Notes under the pieces: generated by a model
What the model was told of the DNA's origin: nothing
The model's database searches: none
Seen by the model: only the letters and a program-made list of their open reading frames with translations
Assembly (NCBI GenBank): GCA_012719555.1
Contig: JAAYAE010000378.1
Coordinates: forward strand, 1-6,234
DNA: 6,234 nucleotides
Origin: Acholeplasmataceae bacterium
Lineage (GTDB): Bacteria; Bacillota; Negativicutes; Acidaminococcales; Acidaminococcaceae
Direction of reading: 5' to 3'
Program-made: the position numbers and the translations under genes
Part shown: in pieces, positions 1 to 6,173 of the stretch
Position numbering within the stretch: the first letter of the stretch is position 1
How the letters are laid out: every line of letters starts with the position of its first letter

Positions 1-69
1 ATATTCTTCTATTAGCCGCGCTATAAATAAAGGTAAATAACTACTAGTAAGGCTAAAATATATGCTTAC
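1..69. other. 3' flank of crt without gene or clear terminator
   Basis: Sixty-nine A+T-rich bases follow the crt stop codon. I see no open reading frame with a ribosome binding site, and no compact G+C-rich hairpin followed by a U run in the direction of transcription. Either the terminator or a further operon gene lies beyond the left edge. Confidence 0.5.
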
Positions 70-855
70 TTATTTACCCGCGAAGACCGGTTTGCGTTTT
101 TCTAAATAAGCCTTCATGCCTTCCTTTTGGTCATCTGTTCCAAAGCATATACCAAAGTTATCTGCTTCATAGGCTAAACCTGCTTGTAAATTCATATCAA
201 AACCACGATTAATGGCATCTTTAGCTAATTGGACAGCCACTGGTGCTTTAGACATAATTTTGTTGGCCATAACTTTCGCTGCATCCATTAACTCGGTAGG
301 TTCCACCATAGCATTGACTAGGCCAATCCTGTAGGCATCCTCTGCCTTAATCATATTTGTGGTACAGATTATTTCCTTTGCCCTTCCTTTACCTACAAGT
401 TGCGCTAAACGCTGCGTACCACCAAAACCGGGAATAATGCCCAAAGAAACTTCCGGTTGACCAAATACTGCTTTAGTAGAGGCAATACGAATATCGCAAG
501 CCATGGCTAGTTCGCAGCCACCACCTAAAGCGTAGCCATTAACAGCGGCTATTACAATCTGAGGTAAATTCTCTATGGTATTAAACACAGTCTGTCCCAA
601 TATGGAAAATTTTCTGCTTTCCATAGGGTTAAGCTTTTGCATTTCTACAATATCTGCCCCAGCTACAAAAGCACTTTCGCCGCCACCGGTAATTATAACT
701 ATTTTAGTAGCTTCATCTTTGGCTAATATAGCAAACAATTGTTTCATTTCTTCTAAAGTAGAACTATTTAAAGCATTCATGGACTTTGGCCTATTAATTG
801 TGACAACAGTAATTCCCTGTTCCATTTGCACAAGCAAATTTTTATATTCAGTCAT
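70..855 (-). CDS. crt: 3-hydroxybutyryl-CoA dehydratase (crotonase)
   Basis: This crotonase-fold hydratase removes water from 3-hydroxybutyryl-CoA to give crotonyl-CoA, the substrate of Bcd. The 261 residues are full length. Visible motifs are NRPKSMNALN (21-30), the first oxyanion-hole strand AFVAGADI (62-69), VNGYALGGGCELAMACDI (105-122) containing Gly112 and catalytic Glu115, and FGQPEVSLGIIPGFGGTQRL (131-150) containing the second catalytic Glu135. Both acid/base glutamates are present, which supports hydratase activity rather than isomerase or hydrolase activity. An upstream in-frame GTG at 862-864 overlaps the ribosome binding site and is rejected; the ATG at 855 has AGGAG 8 nt upstream and gives MTEYKNLLV. 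It is the last gene seen, 43 nt after hbd. In many clostridia crt comes first in the cluster, so its terminal position here is a variation in order. Assignment to short-chain crotonase rather than a broad enoyl-CoA hydratase rests mainly on context. Confidence 0.94.
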   Translation of the reverse strand: MTEYKNLLVQMEQGITVVTINRPKSMNALNSSTLEEMKQLFAILAKDEATKIVIITGGGESAFVAGADIVEMQKLNPMESRKFSILGQTVFNTIENLPQIVIAAVNGYALGGGCELAMACDIRIASTKAVFGQPEVSLGIIPGFGGTQRLAQLVGKGRAKEIICTTNMIKAEDAYRIGLVNAMVEPTELMDAAKVMANKIMSKAPVAVQLAKDAINRGFDMNLQAGLAYEADNFGICFGTDDQKEGMKAYLEKRKPVFAGK

Positions 856-863
856 GATTCCCA

Positions 864-868
864 CTCCT
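864..868 (-). promoter_or_regulatory. Ribosome binding site of crt
   Basis: AGGAG on the minus strand lies 8 nt before the ATG at 855. It overlaps the alternative in-frame GTG at 862-864, which can therefore not be the start it serves. Confidence 0.85.
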
Positions 869-898
869 AAATCGACGCATAGAAAACATCTCTTTATT

Positions 899-1759
899 TT
901 ATTGTTTGTTGTAATCGTAAAACCCTTTGCCAGTTTTACGTCCTAGATAACCTGCTTCCACCATTTTACGCAGCAATTGAGCCGGTCGGTACTTAGGATC
1001 TCCGTAGCCTGCGTACAATACTTCCATAATGGCCAGAACTGTATCGTTGCCAATAAGATCAGATAAAGCCAATGGTCCCATAGGATGCGCAAATCCAAGT
1101 TTTGCTACATTATCAATATCTTCCGCACTGGCAACGCCTTCCATGAGAGTAAAAATAGCCTCATTAATCATAGGAATCATAATCCTATTGCCTACAAAAC
1201 CCGGCGCATCATTAACACTGACAGGGCTCTTCCCTACTTTTTCCGCCAAAGCTTTAATAGCAGAAAAAGTAGCCTCAGAAGTGCCTAAACCTTTTGTTAC
1301 TTCAACCAGCTTCATAACTGGTGCAGGATTAAAGAAATGCATGCCGACAAATTTATCCGGACGTTTAGTCGTGGCAGCCAGCATGGTAATTGAAACTGAA
1401 GATGTATTGCTTGCCAAAATAGTTTTTTCAGGGCAAAGCTCATCCAGAGTTTTAAAAATTTCTTTCTTTATAGCAATGTTTTCCGTTGCTGCTTCAATAA
1501 CAAGGTCAACATCACAATTAGTCTTATCTAAATCTACAACACAGCTAATGCGCCCCAAAATGGTCTTTTTCTCGTCCTCAGTAAGCTTACCCTTGGCAAC
1601 GCTGCGGCTTAAATTTTTATCAATAGTAGTAACGCCCTTGTTCAAAAAGCACTGCTTAATATCACGTAAAACTACTGTAATGCCGCTTTGAGCCATAACC
1701 TGGGCCACGCCTGCACCCATTTGCCCGGCACCAATAATCATTACCTTAGAAAATTCCAT
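899..1759 (-). CDS. hbd: 3-hydroxybutyryl-CoA dehydrogenase
   Basis: This cytoplasmic enzyme reduces acetoacetyl-CoA to 3-hydroxybutyryl-CoA, normally the (S) isomer, between Thl and Crt. The 286 residues match the usual bacterial length. A Rossmann fold opens with GAGQMGAGVAQ (10-20); Asp33 at the end of the second beta strand favours NAD(H) over NADP(H). Other motifs are EAATE (89-93), ASNTSS (116-121), the catalytic pair His141 (HFFNP) and Glu153, and DAPGFVGNRI (184-193) with Asn191. The C-terminal helical domain includes GFAHPMGPLALSD (222-234) and ends in GRKTGKGFYDY (273-283). An upstream ATG at 1777 would lie inside the end of etfA and has no ribosome binding site. The start at 1759 has a TAGGAGGT 6 nt away and gives the usual N-terminus. 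One unusual residue is Asn238 in IGND, where the family commonly has Leu (GLD). The gene lies 11 nt after etfA and 43 nt before crt. Confidence 0.96.
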   Translation of the reverse strand: MEFSKVMIIGAGQMGAGVAQVMAQSGITVVLRDIKQCFLNKGVTTIDKNLSRSVAKGKLTEDEKKTILGRISCVVDLDKTNCDVDLVIEAATENIAIKKEIFKTLDELCPEKTILASNTSSVSITMLAATTKRPDKFVGMHFFNPAPVMKLVEVTKGLGTSEATFSAIKALAEKVGKSPVSVNDAPGFVGNRIMIPMINEAIFTLMEGVASAEDIDNVAKLGFAHPMGPLALSDLIGNDTVLAIMEVLYAGYGDPKYRPAQLLRKMVEAGYLGRKTGKGFYDYNKQ

Positions 1760-1765
1760 TTCTCT

Positions 1766-1773
1766 ACCTCCTA
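1766..1773 (-). promoter_or_regulatory. Ribosome binding site of hbd, overlapping the etfA stop codon
   Basis: TAGGAGGT on the minus strand is a near-perfect Shine-Dalgarno sequence 6 nt before the hbd ATG at 1759. Its first three bases are the TAG stop of etfA. Ribosomes finishing etfA therefore stop directly on the hbd initiation signal, which suggests translational coupling. It also excludes the ATG at 1777 as the hbd start. Confidence 0.9.
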
Positions 1774-2967
1774 ACATGCTTTCCGTTTCTTAAACTCTTC
1801 TGTCATGATTGGTAATACCTCCAAAACATCGCCCACAATGCCATAATTTGCCACTTGGAATATAGGTGCATCTTTATCCCGATTAATGGCAATGATAATA
1901 TCAGATGAAGACATGCCTACCAGATGCTGAACAGCTCCTGAAATGCCACAAGCAATATAAATTTTTGGTCCTACCGTCTTGCCTGTCTGTCCAACTTGGC
2001 ACATATGAGGCTTCCAGCCAGCATCTACAGCAGCCCTAGATGCACCTACAGTAGCACCTAATACTTCAGCCAAATCTTCGACTAACTTAAAATTCTCAGG
2101 TTTGCCCAATCCACGACCACCGGAAACGATGATCTCTGCTTCCTCTAAGTTACAACAGGTTGTGCACACCTTTACTACATCCGTGAGTTTAGTACGAATA
2201 TCTTCCGGCTTTACAGTACTCTTCACTCTGATTATTTTTCCGCATCTATCATAATCAAGCAGCGGTTTCTTAAACACAGAAGGACGTACAGTGCCCATTT
2301 GAGGTCTGTGCTCAGGGCAGAGAATTGTCGCCATAATATTTCCACCAAAAGCAGGTCTTGTCCAAGCCACCAGTCCTGTTTCATCATCAATGGCTAGGCC
2401 TGTGCAGTCTGCCGTTAACCCTGTAGCTATGCGGCTTGCAATCCTAGGCCCTAAATCACGGCCGTCATTGGTGGCTCCTACCAGCACTACAGATGGTTTA
2501 TATTCTTGTATTAAATTGGCAACTACTGTTGTGTATCCATCGGTGTTGTAATGTGCCAGTTCATCAGCTTCCACCAAATAAACCTCATCAGCTCCTGCAG
2601 CAAATATATCTTTGGATAAACTTTCCACGTTTTTTCCTAGCAAAACACCTGCTAAATGCTGCCCCATTTTGTCGGCTAATTTACGTCCTTCGCCCAATAA
2701 CTCAAGGCTAACATTTTTAATTTTCCCTTCAACTGTTTCAATATATACCCACACATTCTTATACTGGGTCTTGTCCATAGTTACTTCCTGCGCTACTTCC
2801 ACGCGACTAATAGCACCAACAGGACAAACATCAACACACGCCCCACATTGAGTACAAGCTAAGCCAATTACTGCTTTGCTATTTTTCAAACTAATAGCAC
2901 CAAAGGGACATGTGGTTTCACAAATCCCACACCCTATACATTTTTCTTCATCTATTATAACTGCCAT
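1771..2967 (-). CDS. etfA: Electron transfer flavoprotein alpha subunit with N-terminal 2x[4Fe-4S] ferredoxin domain
   Basis: This alpha subunit of the Etf partner of Bcd carries FAD and delivers electrons to the dehydrogenase. At 398 residues it is about 60 longer than an ordinary EtfA. The extra part is a bacterial ferredoxin domain (about 1-55) with two complete cluster motifs: Cys10, 13, 16, 20-Pro and Cys38, 41, 44, 48-Pro. The normal EtfA body begins at about residue 64 (MDKTQYKNVWVYIE) and contains LELLGEGRKLAD (88-99), VLVGATNDGRDLGPRIASR (161-179), the C-terminal FAD domain with VSGGRGLG (281-288), SRAAVD (310-315), VGQTGKTVGPKIYIACGISG (325-344), and INRDKDAPIFQVANYGIVGD (361-380). 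Such a fusion is known from CarE and LctC of Acetobacterium woodii. Odd points: a CTTCC cluster (268-272), and Asn374 in ANYG where I recall Asp in most EtfA. GGAGGG lies 8 nt before the ATG. The TAG stop overlaps the hbd ribosome binding site. Confidence 0.95.
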   Translation of the reverse strand: MAVIIDEEKCIGCGICETTCPFGAISLKNSKAVIGLACTQCGACVDVCPVGAISRVEVAQEVTMDKTQYKNVWVYIETVEGKIKNVSLELLGEGRKLADKMGQHLAGVLLGKNVESLSKDIFAAGADEVYLVEADELAHYNTDGYTTVVANLIQEYKPSVVLVGATNDGRDLGPRIASRIATGLTADCTGLAIDDETGLVAWTRPAFGGNIMATILCPEHRPQMGTVRPSVFKKPLLDYDRCGKIIRVKSTVKPEDIRTKLTDVVKVCTTCCNLEEAEIIVSGGRGLGKPENFKLVEDLAEVLGATVGASRAAVDAGWKPHMCQVGQTGKTVGPKIYIACGISGAVQHLVGMSSSDIIIAINRDKDAPIFQVANYGIVGDVLEVLPIMTEEFKKRKAC

Positions 2968-2984
2968 TTTAGTTTCCCTCCGTA

Positions 2985-3773
2985 TTAGACAATTTTAGCT
3001 TCAGCGAGTTTATCTAACAAAACGGTAACACTTTCCTTAGCCGTAGGCTCAGCAATAAGTATCCCTTGAACACGCCTCGGTGGGCTAAAAATCTTGCTAA
3101 CCTTGGTGGGAGAACCGGTAAGACCTATTCTTTTTTCGTCTGCCTTAACGTCTGCAGCACTCCAAACCGCAATTTCGGCTCTATTGGCCTTCATTTTTCC
3201 TTTTATAGTAGGAAAACGTGGCTCAAAAGCAGCTGATTTAATAACTGACATAAGCACAGGCATTTTTACTTCAATGACTTCATATCCATCTTCACATTCC
3301 CTGTCAACTATAGCAGTGTCACCTTTAATATCCAAATTTGACACATAAGTTACTTGGGGGATACCTAAATGCTCCTCCGTTTCCGGCCCTACTTGTGCTG
3401 TATCGCCATCAATAGCCTGCTTACCGCAAAAAATCACGTCTACCTTGCCAATCTTTCTTATGCAAGCAGCTAAGGTATAGCTAGTAGCCAAAGTATCGGC
3501 TCCGCCAAAAGCACGATCACTTACTAATATTGCAGTATCCGCTCCCATAGATAAACATTCTTTCAGTGCAGCCTTAGCCTGAGGCGGCCCCATTGAAATT
3601 ACTGTAACACGAGCACCATATTTATCTTTAAGTTGCAGTGCGGCTTCTAGAGCATTCTTGTCAAAAGGATTAACTATACTAGGTACGCCTTGTCTAATCA
3701 AGGTGTTAGTTACCGGATCTATTTTCACCTCAGTTGTATCCGGAACTTGTTTTATACACACTACGATTTCCAT
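2985..3773 (-). CDS. etfB: Electron transfer flavoprotein beta subunit, bifurcating type
   Basis: This is the beta subunit of the heterodimeric flavoprotein that passes electrons to Bcd. In bifurcating Etf complexes EtfB binds the FAD that accepts hydride from NADH and splits the electron pair between ferredoxin and the EtfA FAD. At 262 residues it has normal length. It starts with the family signature MEIVVCIKQVPDT, followed by NPFDKNALEAAL (35-46), the nucleotide-binding segment CGKQAIDGDTAQVGPE (116-131), HLGIPQVTYV (135-144), DGYEVIEVKMP (162-172) and RFPTIKGKMKAN (186-197). The QAIDGDTAQVGP stretch is typical of the NADH-using, bifurcating class rather than the mitochondrial type, where EtfB binds AMP; this assignment rests on remembered family motifs. 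GGGAGG lies 8 nt before the ATG, in a 45-nt gap after bcd. The TAA stop is followed 17 nt later by etfA. Confidence 0.95.
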   Translation of the reverse strand: MEIVVCIKQVPDTTEVKIDPVTNTLIRQGVPSIVNPFDKNALEAALQLKDKYGARVTVISMGPPQAKAALKECLSMGADTAILVSDRAFGGADTLATSYTLAACIRKIGKVDVIFCGKQAIDGDTAQVGPETEEHLGIPQVTYVSNLDIKGDTAIVDRECEDGYEVIEVKMPVLMSVIKSAAFEPRFPTIKGKMKANRAEIAVWSAADVKADEKRIGLTGSPTKVSKIFSPPRRVQGILIAEPTAKESVTVLLDKLAEAKIV

Positions 3774-3818
3774 TCGTTTTGCCTCCCAAGTATTAAATCA
3801 CACGAAAGTAATTATTTT

Positions 3819-4958
3819 TTATCTCAAAAGTGCCCCCGATATTACCATACGCTGCACTTCATTAGTTCCCTCGTATATTTGTGTAATCTTAGCATTACGC
3901 ATAAGCCGCTCAACAGGGTAATCGGTAGTATAACCATAACCACCATAAACCTGTACTGCATCAGTTGTAACCTCCATTGCTACATCTGAGGCATAGGCTT
4001 TAGCCATAGCAGCTTCTTTTGAAAAAGGCTTACCTGCATTTTTCAAACAAGCTGCTCTGTATACTAGAAAACGTGCCGCATCAATCTTCATAGCCATATC
4101 TGCAATTTTAAAAGCAATTGCTTGGAAAGAGGAAATTGGTTTGCCGAACTGCACCCTCTCCTTGGAATATTTAATAGCATAATTCATAGCTGCGTCAGCA
4201 ATGCCTAGGGCCTGGGCAGCAACACCAATACGCCCAGCATCTAATGTGGTCATAGCAATCTTGAACCCTTCTCCAACTTTGCCCAAAAGATTTTCCTTTG
4301 GTACCTTAACATCCTTAAATACTAATTCCGTTGTAATAGAAGTATGTCCACCCATTTTGCTTTCCCTTTTGCCAAAACTAAAACCAGGCATACCCTTTTC
4401 TAGAATAAAGGCTGAGATGCCTCTCAAACCTTTGGTTTTATCTGTCATAGCGAAAACCACATAGGTATCAGCCTCACTACCATTGGTAATAAAAATCTTA
4501 TTTCCGTTTAAAATATAGTAGTCACCTTCCGGTTTCGCTACTGTTTGCTGCGCAGCCGCATCAGTACCTGCATTCGGCTCGGTAAGTCCAAAGGCTCCAA
4601 CATGTGCACCTTCAGCAATAGGTCTTAGGTATTTTTGCTTTTGTTCCTCGGTACCATAAGCCATAATTGGACCGGCACACAAGGACACATTGACCGACAA
4701 TGTGATACCCATACCATCGTCAACTTTAGAAAGCTCTTCTACTGCTAAAATATAGCTAAGATAATCTCCGCCTGCTCCACCATAAGCCTCCGGAAAGCAA
4801 ATACCATTAAACCCGGCTTCACACATTTCATTAACTAGACCTCTGTCAAAAACATGCTGCTCTTCTCTTTCTTCTACAGTAGGTGCTAATTTCTGTTCAG
4901 CAAATTCCTTAGCCATTTGCTGAATAGTCTCTTGATCTTCTGTTAGTTCAAATTCCAT
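3819..4958 (-). CDS. bcd: Butyryl-CoA dehydrogenase (short-chain acyl-CoA dehydrogenase)
   Basis: This FAD flavoenzyme reduces crotonyl-CoA to butyryl-CoA with electrons from the EtfAB encoded directly downstream; it can run in reverse in butyrate oxidisers. The 379 residues show the three-part acyl-CoA dehydrogenase layout: an alpha-helical N-terminal domain (about 1-120), a beta domain with FGLTEPNAGTDA (123-134) and NGNKIFITNG (151-160), and a helical C-terminal domain with LDAGRIGVAAQALG (239-252), RVQFGKPI (268-275) and GGYGYTTDYPVER (339-351). The catalytic base is Glu363 in IYEGTNEVQR, equivalent to Glu367 of the Megasphaera elsdenii enzyme, whose sequence as I recall it is a few residues longer near position 62. 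The protein ends GALLR, as that enzyme does. The start is supported by AGAGGGG about 7 nt upstream, within the 19-nt gap after thl. A 45-nt gap follows before etfB. Substrate chain length is inferred from the operon rather than from specific residues. Confidence 0.95.
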   Translation of the reverse strand: MEFELTEDQETIQQMAKEFAEQKLAPTVEEREEQHVFDRGLVNEMCEAGFNGICFPEAYGGAGGDYLSYILAVEELSKVDDGMGITLSVNVSLCAGPIMAYGTEEQKQKYLRPIAEGAHVGAFGLTEPNAGTDAAAQQTVAKPEGDYYILNGNKIFITNGSEADTYVVFAMTDKTKGLRGISAFILEKGMPGFSFGKRESKMGGHTSITTELVFKDVKVPKENLLGKVGEGFKIAMTTLDAGRIGVAAQALGIADAAMNYAIKYSKERVQFGKPISSFQAIAFKIADMAMKIDAARFLVYRAACLKNAGKPFSKEAAMAKAYASDVAMEVTTDAVQVYGGYGYTTDYPVERLMRNAKITQIYEGTNEVQRMVISGALLR

Positions 4959-4977
4959 CTGTAAATCCCCTCTCTCC

Positions 4978-6159
4978 TCAAATGAGTTCTACAATAGTAG
5001 TTGTTCCCTGTCCGCCACCGATACATAGTGTAGCAAGTCCCAGTTTTTTATTATGTGCCTTTAGAGCATAAAGCAAAGTTACAAGAATACGGGCGCCGCT
5101 TGCACCGATAGGATGTCCTAGTGCAATAGCGCCTCCATTAACGTTTACTTTAGTTTTGTCAAAATTAAGCTCCCTGCCCACTTCCACAAATTGAGCTGCA
5201 AAAGCCTCATTTGCCTCAATTAAATCAATATCTTGCATAGTTAATTTTGCTTTATCCAAGGCCTTGCGAGACGCAGAGATAGGCCCTAACCCCATATATT
5301 TAGGATCAACACCTGTAGAAGCATAGGATAAGATGCGTGCCATAGCTGTAAGCCCCAACTCCTTAGCCTTATCTGCTGACATAACAACTAAAGCTGCTCC
5401 ACCATCATTAATACCCGAGGCATTACCAGCCGTCACAGTACCATCTTTTTTGAATGCTGGTTTTAATTTTGCTAAAGCCTCCATGGTAGTTCCTTCTCGT
5501 GGAAACTCATCCGTATCAAAAACTACCTCACCTTTTTTGTTCTTAATTATTACCGGCACAATTTCGGCCTTAAAAGCACCGTTTTTTATAGCTGCACAAG
5601 CTTTTGTCTGTGATTCATAAGCCGCTTGATCTTGTTCTTCACGAGTAACGCCATATTTTTCTGCAACATTTTCAGATGTGATACCCATATGATAATCATT
5701 AAAAGCATCCCACAAGCCGTCTTTAATCATCACATCTGTTAGGGTAGCATCACCCATACGAAGCCCCCACCTTGCTTTTGAGCTCGTAACAAAAGGAGCA
5801 TTGGTCATACTCTCCATACCGCCTGCAACTACAATATCTGCATCTCCTGCACGAATAGCTTGAGCTGCCAATTCAACACTTTTCAAACCTGAACCGCAAA
5901 CCTTATTAACTGTAAAAGATGGAACTTCTTCAGGAACATCGGCCAAAATACTTGCCTGCCTGGCCGGATTTTGGCCTAAGCCTGCTTGCAAAACATTGCC
6001 AAAAATAACCTCCTCTACTTGCGCGGGACTAATTTTGGCTCTGCTAATAGCCTCTTTAATAACGGCAGCTCCTATTTGCTGCGCCGATAACCCGGCAAGT
6101 CCTCCGTTAAACTTACCTACTGCTGTCCTGACTGCACTAACAATTACTACTTCACGCAT
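4978..6159 (-). CDS. thl: Acetyl-CoA C-acetyltransferase (acetoacetyl-CoA thiolase)
   Basis: This cytoplasmic biosynthetic thiolase condenses two acetyl-CoA into acetoacetyl-CoA, the entry step of the butyrate pathway; the reaction is reversible. The 393-residue product is full length for the family. Visible motifs are the N-terminal VSAVRTAVGKF (7-17), the acyl-accepting nucleophile Cys88 in NKVCGSGLKSV, NEAF (317-320), His349 in GGAIALGHPIGASG, and the second catalytic Cys379 in CIGGGQG. All three catalytic residues (C88, H349, C379) are therefore present. The frame stays open upstream to an ATG at 6216, which would add 19 residues, but the start at 6159 is preferred: it has AGGGGG 8 nt upstream, and the protein then begins MREVVIVSAVRT as thiolases do. 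It is the first gene seen in the operon, and its TGA stop lies 19 nt before bcd. Because it sits with bcd, etf, hbd and crt, a butyrate role is favoured over a general beta-oxidation 3-ketoacyl-CoA thiolase. Confidence 0.96.
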   Translation of the reverse strand: MREVVIVSAVRTAVGKFNGGLAGLSAQQIGAAVIKEAISRAKISPAQVEEVIFGNVLQAGLGQNPARQASILADVPEEVPSFTVNKVCGSGLKSVELAAQAIRAGDADIVVAGGMESMTNAPFVTSSKARWGLRMGDATLTDVMIKDGLWDAFNDYHMGITSENVAEKYGVTREEQDQAAYESQTKACAAIKNGAFKAEIVPVIIKNKKGEVVFDTDEFPREGTTMEALAKLKPAFKKDGTVTAGNASGINDGGAALVVMSADKAKELGLTAMARILSYASTGVDPKYMGLGPISASRKALDKAKLTMQDIDLIEANEAFAAQFVEVGRELNFDKTKVNVNGGAIALGHPIGASGARILVTLLYALKAHNKKLGLATLCIGGGQGTTTIVELI

Positions 6160-6167
6160 AAGTTTAT

Positions 6168-6173
6168 CCCCCT
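6168..6173 (-). promoter_or_regulatory. Ribosome binding site of thl
   Basis: AGGGGG on the minus strand lies 8 nt before the ATG at 6159. It decides the thl start, because the other in-frame ATG at 6216 has no purine-rich sequence ahead of it. Confidence 0.85.

Larger units (their letters stand above)
70..6159 (-). other. Butyryl-CoA synthesis operon thl-bcd-etfB-etfA-hbd-crt
   Basis: The six genes share one strand, have gaps of 11 to 45 nt, and encode consecutive steps of one pathway, so a single polycistronic message is inferred. None of the gaps contains a hairpin followed by a U run. The set covers every reaction from acetyl-CoA to butyryl-CoA. It lacks the terminal butyrate-forming enzymes and the ferredoxin-reoxidising machinery that the pathway needs. 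Net direction (butyrate formation or oxidation) cannot be read from the genes. Confidence 0.92.

Noticed and set aside
12..56. Inverted repeat TTAGCC (12-17) / GGCTAA (51-56) downstream of crt as a terminator
   Set aside because: The stem is only 6 bp, the loop is 33 nt, and no U run follows in the direction of transcription.
1029..1691. A 220-codon open frame on the plus strand opposite hbd
   Set aside because: It lies wholly antisense to hbd, whose motifs and length are those of a real enzyme, and its translation shows no recognisable domain. It is a by-product of hbd codon use.
1760..1777. Longer hbd start at 1777
   Set aside because: It lies inside the last codons of etfA without a ribosome binding site and would place the near-perfect TAGGAGGT inside the coding sequence.
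2493..2851. Overlapping short plus-strand open frames opposite etfA
   Set aside because: They are antisense to the clear EtfA coding sequence, have no supporting ribosome binding site that I can see, and resemble no known protein.
3774..3818. The 45-nt bcd-etfB gap as a site for an internal terminator or small RNA
   Set aside because: It shows no stable hairpin and is explained by the etfB leader with its GGGAGG ribosome binding site.
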